DNA of 34,887 bases from Bacillota bacterium (GCA_023416275.1 JAEZIB010000022.1:1-34887), one strand, 5' to 3'. Shown: positions 14,018 through 22,626, counted from the stretch's first letter. Numbers and translations are program-made. The notes: generated by a model not told the origin, from the sequence alone.

Positions 14018-16303
14018 ATGACCAGTGTATATGAATATTTTATTTCTTTTATTCTTGCATTCATTGTTGCATTCTCGGCAACGCCTATTGTTAAAAGTTT
14101 TGCTTTTAAAGTGGGAGCTGTAGATATTCCTAAGGATAACCGCAGAATGCACAAGCAGCCCATTCCCAGATTAGGTGGTTTGGCAATAATTACTGGATTT
14201 TTTATATCTTTGCTTTTCAGTATTATCAGTTCAAATCTTTTTCATATGGGGACTTCTATTAATTTTGACCTAAGATTTATTGGAATGGTAATTGGAAGCA
14301 TGATAATTGTTGTTATGGGTGTTATTGATGATATAAAGACACTTAGTGCAAAGCTGAAATTCCCGATACAGATTATTGCAGCAGTTATAATAGCAGTAAC
14401 TGGTACGAGAATTGAATTTATCACAAACCCTTTTTCAATAGTAGGACGTTCTGAATTACAACCCTGGAGTTCATATCTTATAACTATAATATGGATAGTA
14501 GGTATTACAAATGCAATAAACTTTATTGATGGGTTGGATGGATTGGCAGCAGGTGTTTCTTCAATAGCATTGATGTCCCTATTCTTTGTGTCTGTCATAA
14601 GGCCCGATCCTGACATAGGTACTGCAGTATTGGCTGCTATGCTAGCTGGAGCTACATTAGGCTTTTTGCCCTATAACTTTAATCCTGCAAAAATATTTAT
14701 GGGTGATACGGGTTCTACATTTTTGGGATTTATACTTGGAACAATTTCGATTCAGGGGACATACAAGCAATATACTGCAATAGCAGTAGCGGTTCCTTTA
14801 CTTGTACTTGCATTACCTCTGTTCGATACAGTTTTTGCTATATTGCGAAGAATTGCCAGCGGCAAATCACCTATGACTGCTGATAGAGGTCATTTGCATC
14901 ATCGACTTATAGATGTAGGCCTTACACAAAAGCAGTCGGTTGCAGTTATATATGTGGCTAGTGCAGCATTGGGATTGTGTGCCGTTGTACTTGATTATAA
15001 AGGTCCAATTAGTGCAATAATATTAGTTATAGCAGTTGCAATATTCGTAATAGGCGGTTCAATGTATCTGACAGAGATGAATGCTAACAAAAACAAAGAG
15101 TGTCATAGCTTGCAAAACCCTTGCAGAATGGCTTTAATTGGAGGTAGAAAGTTGGAGAGACTTAAGGTAATGACAATATTCGGAACCAGGCCGGATGCGG
15201 TAAAAATGGCTCCACTTGTAAAAGAGCTTGAAAAGTGTGAAATTATTGATTCTGTAGTCTGTGTGACAGGACAGCATAGAGAAATGCTTGATCAGGTACT
15301 TAAGATATTTGAAATTACACCAGGACACGACTTAAACATAATGAAGAGCAGACAAACGTTAACAGGAATCACTACAAGAGCACTTGAGGGATTAGATGAA
15401 GTACTAGAGAAAGAAAAGCCTGATATAGTTCTGGTTCACGGAGATACAACCACCTGCTTTGTTAGTAGCCTTGCAGCTTTTTACAAACAAATTGCAATTG
15501 GGCATGTAGAAGCAGGTTTAAGAACATTTGATAAATATTCGCCATATCCTGAGGAAATGAATAGAAAGCTTACCGGTTCAATGGCAGACATTCATTTGGC
15601 TCCTACAGATACAAATAAAGCAAATCTGATACGAGAAGGAGTTGACGAGAATGCTATATATGTTACAGGCAATACGGTAAATGATGCGTTAAAAACAACA
15701 GTGAAAGATAATTATATTTTTGATTGCGAAGACCTTAGAGATATTGATTTTAATAACAAGAGAGTTATAGCTGTTACGGCTCATAGAAGAGAAAACTTAG
15801 GTGAACCACTACGAAATATATGCCGTGCTTTGGCTACATTAGTTAACAATTATGAGGATGTAGAAATAGTCTATGCAGTACATCTAAATCCGGTTGTTCA
15901 GGAAACAGCACGTGAAATTTTAGGTGATAAAGAAAGAGTTTATTTGATACCACCATTAGACGTACAGGATATGCATAATTTAATGGCAAGGTCATACATG
16001 ATAATGACTGATTCAGGAGGAATTCAAGAAGAGGCTCCTACGCTTGGAAAGCCAGTGCTTGTACTTAGAAAAGAAACTGAAAGACCGGAAGCAGTTAAGG
16101 CCGGAACAGTAAGGCTTGCAGGAACTGTGGAACATGAAATTGTTGAGCATGCTACAAAGCTATTAGAGGATAAAGAGGATTATGAGAAAATGGCAAAATC
16201 CGTTAATCCTTACGGAGATGGACATGCTTCTGAAAGAATTGTACAGGCCCTATTGTTCCATTTTGGAATTACTGATGTGAAGCCGGAGGAATTTAGTGTT
16301 TAA
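14018..16303 (+). CDS. Fused undecaprenyl-phosphate sugar-1-P transferase (TagO/WecA-like) and UDP-GlcNAc 2-epimerase (MnaA/WecB-like)
   Basis: One 761-residue frame. Residues 1-350 are a polytopic MraY/WecA-type enzyme: the Asp-Asp pair 104-105, NFIDGLDGLAAG (168-179), FMGDTGSTFLG (228-238) and a His motif GHLHHRL near 290. It moves GlcNAc-1-P onto undecaprenyl phosphate to start teichoic acid or other surface glycans. Residues 380-761 are a full-length non-hydrolysing epimerase making UDP-ManNAc: IFGTRPDAVKMAPL, GHVEAGLRT, AHRRENLG, DSGGIQEEAP. The two are normally separate neighbours. A GGAGGT at 15140-15145 lies 7 nt before an in-frame TTG at 15152 (residue 379), so the epimerase may also be made alone (383 residues). 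The simplest origin is loss of the stop codon between them. ATG 14018 is preceded by AAGAAGGTG. Confidence 0.9.
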   Translation: MTSVYEYFISFILAFIVAFSATPIVKSFAFKVGAVDIPKDNRRMHKQPIPRLGGLAIITGFFISLLFSIISSNLFHMGTSINFDLRFIGMVIGSMIIVVMGVIDDIKTLSAKLKFPIQIIAAVIIAVTGTRIEFITNPFSIVGRSELQPWSSYLITIIWIVGITNAINFIDGLDGLAAGVSSIALMSLFFVSVIRPDPDIGTAVLAAMLAGATLGFLPYNFNPAKIFMGDTGSTFLGFILGTISIQGTYKQYTAIAVAVPLLVLALPLFDTVFAILRRIASGKSPMTADRGHLHHRLIDVGLTQKQSVAVIYVASAALGLCAVVLDYKGPISAIILVIAVAIFVIGGSMYLTEMNANKNKECHSLQNPCRMALIGGRKLERLKVMTIFGTRPDAVKMAPLVKELEKCEIIDSVVCVTGQHREMLDQVLKIFEITPGHDLNIMKSRQTLTGITTRALEGLDEVLEKEKPDIVLVHGDTTTCFVSSLAAFYKQIAIGHVEAGLRTFDKYSPYPEEMNRKLTGSMADIHLAPTDTNKANLIREGVDENAIYVTGNTVNDALKTTVKDNYIFDCEDLRDIDFNNKRVIAVTAHRRENLGEPLRNICRALATLVNNYEDVEIVYAVHLNPVVQETAREILGDKERVYLIPPLDVQDMHNLMARSYMIMTDSGGIQEEAPTLGKPVLVLRKETERPEAVKAGTVRLAGTVEHEIVEHATKLLEDKEDYEKMAKSVNPYGDGHASERIVQALLFHFGITDVKPEEFSV

Positions 16304-16341
16304 ATGAAATTAAATAATGTAAATTAATTGTTTATAACAAC

Positions 16342-16395
16342 AAAGCTGCTATTATATTAGAATACTAATTCTAATTGTAGCAGCTTTATTTATTC
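16342..16395 (+). terminator. Rho-independent terminator of tagO-mnaA
   Basis: AAAGCTGCTA (16342-16351) pairs with TAGCAGCTTT (16378-16387), with an inner ATTAGAAT/ATTCTAAT stem, followed by ATTTATT. It lies 38 nt after the stop codon. Confidence 0.8.
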
Positions 16396-16601
16396 TGTAT
16401 CTGTAGGGATTAGGGTAACACGTTACTAAGTAACTGAATAGCAACAAATATGACTAATAAAGGTAAAATATACATAACTTTTGCTGATTGAAAATTACAT
16501 GTGTTAAGACTTATCAATGAGATGTTGGATTAGATATAGGTTAGATTAACTTCAACATAATTATAAAATATTTACCAATTTCTTTTTATATGGTAAGATT
16601 A

Positions 16602-16627
16602 TAATTGATTTACCATTAAATCAATTA
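16602..16627. repeat. 11-bp perfect inverted repeat
   Basis: TAATTGATTTA (16602-16612) and TAAATCAATTA (16617-16627) around CCAT, about 30 nt upstream of the candidate -35 box of the BtrH-like gene. It could be an operator or a weak hairpin. Confidence 0.6.
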
Positions 16628-16829
16628 AGTTACAATAGTTATAATTATCAAAAAATTGTTGAGAAATTAGACAAATTTAGCATAATTACAGACATCATGA
16701 GAAAATCAAAGATAACTGCATATCACATACAGTGAAACATTCAGAAGATTGCATATCCCAGATAGAGAAAGACAATCAAAGGTAATCATGCATAATTTCA
16801 TACAATCACATATAAGCTAGCAGAAATAA

Positions 16830-16857
16830 TATTTCAACATATCGATATGTTGAAATA
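16830..16857. repeat. 28-bp perfect palindrome before the BtrH-like gene
   Basis: TATTTCAACATATC (16830-16843) is followed with no spacer by its exact reverse complement GATATGTTGAAATA (16844-16857). It ends 23 nt before the start codon and 9 nt before the ribosome site. With no loop it is a better dimeric-protein operator than an RNA hairpin, though either could limit expression. Confidence 0.75.
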
Positions 16858-16880
16858 ATAAAGCATGGAGTTGATGGATA

Positions 16881-18458
16881 ATGAATATTAATATTAATCC
16901 TGTTCATTGTGAAGGTTTGAATTGTTTTGAAGACATACTTGTTACATTGGCGAGCCATTATAACGTAGAATACAGACTTGCATTCTCTGGTGCATGGGGC
17001 TTTGAATTTAAACCATCGGATAGTACTGAAAATTCTTTGCTGGGAGAGAGAATTGGAAATGATGTAAGAAATATCACTAGTATGCTTTATAAATACTGTA
17101 ATGTAGATGTGATACGGTTTGATTCTGAGGAGCCTTATGAGTTACTTGAAATTATTAAGATGCACTTATCACAAGAGATACCTGTTGGCATTTTCATAGA
17201 TACCTTTTGGTGTCCTTGGCTTCAAGGAAGATATCAAAGAATACATGATGTACATCATTGTCTTATAATTGGAATAGATGATGATAATAATTTATTCTGT
17301 CTAGATCCAGCGTTAAATTTGAACATATCTGTTTTATTATATAATGATTTTATAAATGGATGTAAAAATTGCGTTAGATATGAATTTAATAATAAAGATG
17401 AAAAGCATGATTATTTACAAATTATAAAAGATAGTACAGAAAAGCTTAATTATAAGAAGTTTTACTATGATATAAGGGCCTTTGCTAAGGAATTTAAGGA
17501 CAGCTTTGATTTTAACCTAGAGTACCAGAAGTTCAATGTAGATGTATGGTACGTACTAATAGATAGGAATTTACGATTAATAGCATCAGGAAGAACACTA
17601 TATGCTGAATTTATTGAACTGGTTTCCAAAGAGCTTCCGTCTGATAAACTTTTAGAAATAAAGTATGAATTGCAGAAGGTGGCTTCAAAATGGAATAAGA
17701 TAAGAGGAATTCTGACTAAGAATTATCGAAAGGGATGCTGTGATGATGTTAGGGAAAAGGTATATTATCAACTAAACGAGATATCTGATATTGAAGAAAA
17801 TTTAATAAAAAGTCTTCGACAGATAGTTAATAGCAATCTACATATCAAAAAGGAAAATAATATACCTATTTTATACGACTTGAATTATTTTAAGGATACA
17901 AAAATTGTACCATTAAATTTAGCCGATAAATTGAATAATAAAGCCTTTGCTTTAACTGCTGGTGATGCTTTTAAGGCTGATTTAACTGGAATGGGGCACT
18001 TTTTTATATCTAATGGCTTAGAGCACGAGCAATCAATTCAAGTTAACAGCATGTACTTCAAATTGCCTATACTAATTACAGAAATATATGATAATATATC
18101 CTGCACAGGACAAAAAATTATTGTAGAGAAATCAATTTATCAGAGCATAATGTTTTTAGGCTGTTCTGATAATGGTGATTTTATTGATGAAGCTACTATA
18201 TTTTTTGAAACTGGAGAAGAACTGAAAATTCCAATTTCATTTACAGACAGTTGGCGTTTACCAAAATTTAATGAGTCAATTGCATGGACTGGTGTAGGTG
18301 GAAAATGGACAGAGAACAGATTTGAAGTACATTCAAATAAACAGAGAATATTTGCCAGAGAAGAGGTTATCAGCAAAAAAGGAATAGTTGAAGCTATAAG
18401 ATTACCGGATTGCTCTAATATACATATATTTTCAATATCATTGAGAAAGTTAATTTGA
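16881..18458 (+). CDS. BtrH N-terminal domain protein (papain-like/C39-like fold), function unknown
   Basis: A 525-residue protein. Residues 5-160 resemble the N-terminal domain of the butirosin protein BtrH, an acyltransferase-like relative of papain-fold peptidases. The putative nucleophile is Cys10 in NPVHCEGLNCFEDIL, followed by SGAWGFEFKP. The basic and acidic partners would be His125 or His126 and Asp142 in IHDVHHCLIIGIDDDN and FCLDPALN. Residues 170-340 are helical and charged, and 350-525 look like beta-rich sequence of unknown type. There is no signal peptide. Such proteins often work beside NRPS or other natural-product genes, transferring acyl groups or cutting peptides, but no such genes are here. 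It stands alone between a terminator and the convergent motB gene, behind a perfect palindrome. Substrate unknown. Confidence 0.7.
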   Translation: MNININPVHCEGLNCFEDILVTLASHYNVEYRLAFSGAWGFEFKPSDSTENSLLGERIGNDVRNITSMLYKYCNVDVIRFDSEEPYELLEIIKMHLSQEIPVGIFIDTFWCPWLQGRYQRIHDVHHCLIIGIDDDNNLFCLDPALNLNISVLLYNDFINGCKNCVRYEFNNKDEKHDYLQIIKDSTEKLNYKKFYYDIRAFAKEFKDSFDFNLEYQKFNVDVWYVLIDRNLRLIASGRTLYAEFIELVSKELPSDKLLEIKYELQKVASKWNKIRGILTKNYRKGCCDDVREKVYYQLNEISDIEENLIKSLRQIVNSNLHIKKENNIPILYDLNYFKDTKIVPLNLADKLNNKAFALTAGDAFKADLTGMGHFFISNGLEHEQSIQVNSMYFKLPILITEIYDNISCTGQKIIVEKSIYQSIMFLGCSDNGDFIDEATIFFETGEELKIPISFTDSWRLPKFNESIAWTGVGGKWTENRFEVHSNKQRIFAREEVISKKGIVEAIRLPDCSNIHIFSISLRKLI

Positions 18459-18629
18459 ATAGGGGAGCAAAACATAGCTATCGTTACGAAAAGATAGATT
18501 TTATGTTGGAAAGTTGAGTAAATAAATTCAGCCCTAAATCTGTACTATCTTATAATAGTGTTAGATATAAGGCTGATAATTTGACTTAATATATATTTAA
18601 AATAAGGTTAATCTAGCTTAAAGAGTTTT

Positions 18630-19415
18630 TTATTTACTAGTTTCGTTTGTAGCACTGTTGTCATCTGTACCAGCTTCTCCTGTACTGAAGGAGTCTCTTA
18701 AAATAACTATATCAACTCTTCTGTTTTTTGCTCTATTTGCATCAGAATTGTTAGGAACTAGAGGCACAGTATCTCCATAGGCAACAGGCGATACAAGATT
18801 AGCCTTAAGGCCTACTTCATTTACTAATAATTTTAGGACATTTATTGCTCTACTACTTGATAATTCCCAGTTAGAAGGGAATTTTACACTATTTATAGGT
18901 ACATTGTCTGTATGCCCTTCAATACGTATATGCTTATTTGGCATTTTGCTTAAAATAGATTTACCTATAGCAAGTATTCTTTCTTTAGCATCTTTCTCAA
19001 GTTCGGCACTACCAGATTTAAAAGCAAAGGATGCATCAATAGACATTTTAATACCTCTCTCTGTCATTTGAACACTAACATCGCCTTCCATTCCTCCAGT
19101 TTTAATTAAACCGGAAATAGCATCTTCCGCAGCTTCATACTGACTATCCTCCATGGTTGAAGGTATAACAGGTGATGGCATTGTTGCAGGAAAATTGATA
19201 AGAGAGTTTCCGGATGCACCACCTGAAACTTTAGAGGGTGGTGAACCATTACCAAAAGCTGCACCAAGAGATTGGGAAAGCTGTTGAAATTTTTGAGTAT
19301 CTACCTGACTATAAGCAAATAGTATAATAAAAAGTATAAGTAATAGATTCATCAAGTCGGCATATGTTAAAAGATAACGTTCAGCGTTATCCTTTACTAC
19401 TTTATTTTTTGCCAT
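18630..19415 (-). CDS. motB: Flagellar stator protein MotB
   Basis: A 261-residue protein with one membrane helix near residues 16-38 (LLTYADLMNLLLILFIILFA). Asp20 in YAD is the ion-carrying aspartate of the stator. A flexible Gly/Ser/Pro region follows to about 130, then an OmpA-like peptidoglycan-binding domain (about 135-245) with GHTDNVPINS and NRAKNRRVDIVIL. MotB anchors the MotA-MotB stator to the cell wall, where ion flow drives flagellar rotation. It starts 2 nt after the motA stop codon, so the two are co-translated. Its 3' end faces the BtrH-like gene. Proton or sodium coupling cannot be settled by eye. Confidence 0.92.
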   Translation of the reverse strand: MAKNKVVKDNAERYLLTYADLMNLLLILFIILFAYSQVDTQKFQQLSQSLGAAFGNGSPPSKVSGGASGNSLINFPATMPSPVIPSTMEDSQYEAAEDAISGLIKTGGMEGDVSVQMTERGIKMSIDASFAFKSGSAELEKDAKERILAIGKSILSKMPNKHIRIEGHTDNVPINSVKFPSNWELSSSRAINVLKLLVNEVGLKANLVSPVAYGDTVPLVPNNSDANRAKNRRVDIVILRDSFSTGEAGTDDNSATNETSK

Positions 19416-19417
19416 GT

Positions 19418-20230
19418 CTATGCTTCAACTCCTTCTTCAGCTGTAGCTTCGCCCTTCTTCTTTCCTCCATTTAATTTTTCCATGAGATTTAAGTTTAACT
19501 TTTCCTTAATAATACGTGGATTTTCACCAGCTTGTATTGACAGAAGACCTTCGATAATTATTTCATTAATCATAGTCTCACGTTCAGCTTTTACTTTTAT
19601 CTTATTACCAAATGGCAACCATAAAAGGTTAGCAGTTGAAATGCCGTAAAAAGTTGCAACGAAAGCTCCTGCTATTTTTGGACCAAGACCTAATGGGTCA
19701 CTAAGGTCCTTCAAAATGTTCAACATACCCATAACAGTACCACAAACACCCATTGCAGGCCATGTACCACCCATTGATTCACAAATCTTTGCTGCAGACT
19801 CATAAATTTCTTCTTGAAGAGAGGTTTCTCTGGCTAGAATATCTTTAATAACTTCTGTTTCGATACCATCAACAACTAATGCCAATCCTTTTCGTATTAA
19901 ATCATTTTTATTAGTCTGCGCATCTTGCTCTAGACTAAGTAAGCCATCCTTTCTGGCTTTTTCAGAAAGATCTGCTAGTTCATTAATTATATCTATTTCG
20001 TTGTATTCTTTTTGAGTAAATATCATACTAAATGTAGATATCAGCTTCTTCCACTCTGACAAAGGAAAGGCCAAAAGGGTTGCACCAAAACCTCCACCGA
20101 ATACAATCAAAAATGCAGCTGGGTTTACTAAGCCTTTCATCATAGAAAAATCAAAATGACCTTCTTCCAAATAGCCTAATATAACACCGCCAAAGCCGAC
20201 AAGCAAACCAATAATACTTGTAATATCCAT
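19418..20230 (-). CDS. motA: Flagellar stator protein MotA
   Basis: A 270-residue protein with four membrane helices: two near the N-terminus (ITSIIGLLVGFGGVILGYLE and AAFLIVFGGGFGATLLAF) and two near 150-205 (WPAMGVCGTVMGMLNIL, then IAGAFVATFYGISTANLLWL). A charged cytoplasmic loop between them contacts the rotor. This is the MotA/TolQ/ExbB family; the partner motB follows at once, so a flagellar role is clear. The start is ATG 20230, 9 nt after AGGAG; a longer frame to 20287 has no ribosome site. The gene is divergent from the atp operon, separated by about 300 bp. No other flagellar genes are in the window. Confidence 0.92.
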   Translation of the reverse strand: MDITSIIGLLVGFGGVILGYLEEGHFDFSMMKGLVNPAAFLIVFGGGFGATLLAFPLSEWKKLISTFSMIFTQKEYNEIDIINELADLSEKARKDGLLSLEQDAQTNKNDLIRKGLALVVDGIETEVIKDILARETSLQEEIYESAAKICESMGGTWPAMGVCGTVMGMLNILKDLSDPLGLGPKIAGAFVATFYGISTANLLWLPFGNKIKVKAERETMINEIIIEGLLSIQAGENPRIIKEKLNLNLMEKLNGGKKKGEATAEEGVEA

Positions 20231-20407
20231 AAGTAACCACTCCTGAAAGTAAAAATTCTTTTGTGCAAAATAATAATAGCGATACAAAAAGCTTCATAAG
20301 CATTAAAATAACTTTTCAAATGCTATACTAGTGCTGCAATATTCGCCATATAATAAAAGTTGTTGTCGAATATCGGAATTTACTTTTATTAAAAATAATA
20401 ATTAATA

Positions 20408-20436
20408 TTGCTTTAGTAAATTCTGTGTGCTATTAT
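20408..20436 (+). promoter_or_regulatory. Possible promoter of the atp operon
   Basis: TTGCTT (20408-20413), a 17-nt spacer and TATTAT (20431-20436), about 100 nt upstream of atpI. The -35 box matches only in its first half, so it is tentative. Confidence 0.35.
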
Positions 20437-20538
20437 TAAAAATAATTTAATGATATCCACTTTATGCCAGCTTAACATGCATATAAAAATGACCTAAATA
20501 GATATCGTAATATTAAACTGAAAACTTAACTACTTTTT

Positions 20539-20964
20539 GTGAAGAAAAGAGCAATAAATTTGACTATGAGTAATATTTTGAAGTTTTTTATTAAAAGAGT
20601 GTGCATTTTGTACTTCATAATAATTATAGTATGTTTTTTAAGCAAATATCAAAAAATACCTATGATATTTGCTTTGACTTTAGGCACATTTTTTTCCCTA
20701 TTAAGATTTTGGTTACTTGAGTCGATGATAAAATATCTGAGTAGAAGTTCTAATAAAACATTCACAATTGTAATAAGTCTTATGATTTATGTGTTTGGTC
20801 TGATTATAGTTGGAATAACTGTTGTATTAGCTTTTAATTTTGGTGTTTATACATTTGTCGCAGCATTGATAGGATCCCTATCAATAGTTATAGTAACTAT
20901 TATAAATGCCATAACAGAGGCATTGGGCATTACAAAAAATCAATTTGGAGAGAAGGTGATATAG
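20539..20964 (+). CDS. atpI: ATP synthase subunit I (AtpI-like)
   Basis: About 130-141 residues with four membrane helices (for example ILYFIIIIVCFLSKY and FALTLGTFFSLLRFWLLESM). It is poorly conserved in sequence but has the size, topology and position of AtpI, the first gene of atp operons. AtpI helps assemble the c-ring and may carry magnesium. No strong ribosome site is visible: GTG 20539 and ATG 20566 are both possible. Its stop codon overlaps the GTG start of atpB, so the two are translationally coupled. Confidence 0.75.
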   Translation: MKKRAINLTMSNILKFFIKRVCILYFIIIIVCFLSKYQKIPMIFALTLGTFFSLLRFWLLESMIKYLSRSSNKTFTIVISLMIYVFGLIIVGITVVLAFNFGVYTFVAALIGSLSIVIVTIINAITEALGITKNQFGEKVI

Positions 20965-21674
20965 TGGGCGAAAAACTTACTCATGCAATGGAGTCCCATA
21001 CAGCTTTTGAAATCAAATTAATTGGTTTAACCATTCCTGTTTCAGATCTTGTAGTGACTATGTGGATTATAATGGCAGTAATGATTATACTTGCTATTTT
21101 TCTTACCCGTAAGCTCTCATTAGTTCCAAATAAGAAACAGAACATTGCAGAGATAATAGTAGAATTTGTAAATAATTTGGTAAAGGATGCGATTGGTCCG
21201 CACCATTGGAAGGCATTTGCACCATATATTGGTACTGTTATGCTTTTTTTGGCTTTAGCAAATACAGTTTCAATATTCAATATAATCCCAGGTGGAGAAG
21301 AGGGTTTTAAGCTAAGACCTCCCACGAGGAATATTAACGTTACTATATGCTTAGCAATAATGTCAATTTGCGTTGTGATTTATGCAGGAATAAGATTTAA
21401 GGGACCAGGCGGCTGGCTAAAGAGCTTTGTTAAGCCAACACCTGTAATGCTACCGTTTAATATTCTTGACTATTTAATAAAACCAACCTCGTTGGCATTA
21501 CGTTTATTTGGTAATATATTGGGTGCTTTTATAGTAATGGAACTCATTTATATGGCATTGCCAATATTTGCACCTGCAGTAATTAGTATGTATTTTGATT
21601 TATTTGATGGAATACTTCAAGCATATGTGTTTGTATTTTTAACTTCTATATATATTTCAGAGGCAGTAGAATAA
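20964..21674 (+). CDS. atpB: F1Fo ATP synthase subunit a
   Basis: A 236-residue protein with five to six membrane helices. The essential arginine of the ion path is in SLALRLFGNILGAFIVMEL (about residue 181), next to the c-ring. The FNILDYLIKPTSL segment before it is also characteristic. Subunit a forms the two half-channels through which ions reach the c-ring. The start is GTG 20964, overlapping the atpI stop, with AAGGTGA a few bases upstream. Confidence 0.96.
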   Translation: MGEKLTHAMESHTAFEIKLIGLTIPVSDLVVTMWIIMAVMIILAIFLTRKLSLVPNKKQNIAEIIVEFVNNLVKDAIGPHHWKAFAPYIGTVMLFLALANTVSIFNIIPGGEEGFKLRPPTRNINVTICLAIMSICVVIYAGIRFKGPGGWLKSFVKPTPVMLPFNILDYLIKPTSLALRLFGNILGAFIVMELIYMALPIFAPAVISMYFDLFDGILQAYVFVFLTSIYISEAVE

Positions 21675-21686
21675 GGGGGTGAAATA

Positions 21687-21920
21687 ATGACAGGAACAGG
21701 TATAATAGCGATAGCAGCTGCTATTGCAGCATTTACAGGAATTGGCGCCGGAATAGGTATTGGCTTGGCAACAGGTAAAGCTGTTGAAGCAATAGCTAGA
21801 CAACCAGAGGCAGCAGGTTCAATTAGAACATCTCTACTTCTAGGAGCAGCTCTTGCAGAAGCAACAGCTATCTATGGTTTGGTTGTAGCATTGGTACTGG
21901 TTTTCTTAAAAATGGGTTAA
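21687..21920 (+). CDS. atpE: F1Fo ATP synthase subunit c
   Basis: A 77-residue, two-helix hairpin. The loop ARQPEA (37-42) contacts the gamma and epsilon subunits. The ion-binding carboxylate is Glu58 in LAEATAIYG. Sodium-type rings such as that of Ilyobacter have a Gln in helix 1 and Ser after the Glu; here those places are Ile25 (GIGIGLATG) and Ala59, so proton coupling is predicted. GGGGGTGA lies 6-9 nt before ATG 21687. A strong hairpin follows the gene, separating it from atpF. Confidence 0.96.
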   Translation: MTGTGIIAIAAAIAAFTGIGAGIGIGLATGKAVEAIARQPEAAGSIRTSLLLGAALAEATAIYGLVVALVLVFLKMG

Positions 21921-21983
21921 TGATAAATAAAACTTATAACAATTTGTTTTTAAGAAATTGCAGTATGCTTCATGGTACTTAGA

Positions 21984-22023
21984 CATATCTGTGAAAGATA
22001 TAATATTATCTTTCACAGATATG
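21984..22023 (+). other. 17-bp perfect hairpin between atpE and atpF
   Basis: CATATCTGTGAAAGATA (21984-22000) pairs perfectly with 22007-22023 around TAATAT. It starts 63 nt after the atpE stop and no T-run follows. A weaker stem lies at about 22044-22073. It is placed where it could protect the atpE message or cause partial termination, raising subunit c output. Confidence 0.65.
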
Positions 22024-22140
22024 CAGTAGTAACCAGTACGGTGATAATAAAGCCTTGTATTATAAATTTGGCTTATTATATATATAATGGTTTTAGTTAA
22101 AGATAGATAAAATACGGGTAATAAAGGGGTTGTGAGAAAT

Positions 22141-22626
22141 ATGTTAGAACCTGATGGGTATACATTTGTATTTGTTGCTATAAACTTAATTCTCTTATTT
22201 TTGTTTATGAGAAAATTCCTTTTTAAACCTATTACAAACCTTATGGAAGAAAGAAAAAGCTCCATAGAACAGGGCTTAAAGGATGCGGAGAACGCAAAAA
22301 TAGAAGCAGCTGAGGCTCGCAAAAAATATGATGAACAAATTAAGAACATAAAATTAGATGGTGACAAGTTATTAAATGAAGTTAAAGCAAAGGCGGCGCG
22401 CGAGTATGATGAAATAGTTGCCAATGCCAAAAAGGATGCTCTTGCAATAGTTCAAAAGGGTCATGAAGAGGTTGAACGTGAAAGAGCAGAGATGCTGAAA
22501 CAGACTAAACAACAGATTGCAGTTCTTGCAATTACAGCAGCATCAAAGTTAGTTCAGGCAAATATGGATAGTGATGCTAATAAATCAATGGTAGATAAAT
22601 TTATAGATGAGGCAGGTGCTATTTGA
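22141..22626 (+). CDS. atpF: F1Fo ATP synthase subunit b
   Basis: A 161-residue protein with one N-terminal membrane helix (YTFVFVAINLILLFLFMRKF) followed by a long charged coiled coil (FKPITNLMEERKSSIEQGLK and on) that forms the peripheral stalk. Two copies hold F1 still against the rotor. ATG 22141 is preferred: AAAGGGG lies 11 nt upstream, while GTG 22132 is too close to it. There is a 220-bp gap after atpE. Its stop codon TGA overlaps the ATG of atpH. Confidence 0.94.
   Translation: MLEPDGYTFVFVAINLILLFLFMRKFLFKPITNLMEERKSSIEQGLKDAENAKIEAAEARKKYDEQIKNIKLDGDKLLNEVKAKAAREYDEIVANAKKDALAIVQKGHEEVERERAEMLKQTKQQIAVLAITAASKLVQANMDSDANKSMVDKFIDEAGAI

Larger units (their letters stand above)
16396..16880. 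other. Regulatory-looking region upstream of the BtrH-like gene
   Basis: No gene is seen. It holds an 11-bp perfect inverted repeat, a direct repeat of TGCATATC (about 16717 and 16750) and a 28-bp palindrome (both inverted repeats listed separately). A weak promoter candidate is TTGAGA (16659-16664), 16 nt, CATAAT (16681-16686). It is very AT-rich. Confidence 0.45.

Noticed and set aside
20370..20376. CCGATAT on the minus strand, like the -10 box of a motility sigma-D promoter for motA
   Set aside because: No TAAA -35 box lies at the required spacing.
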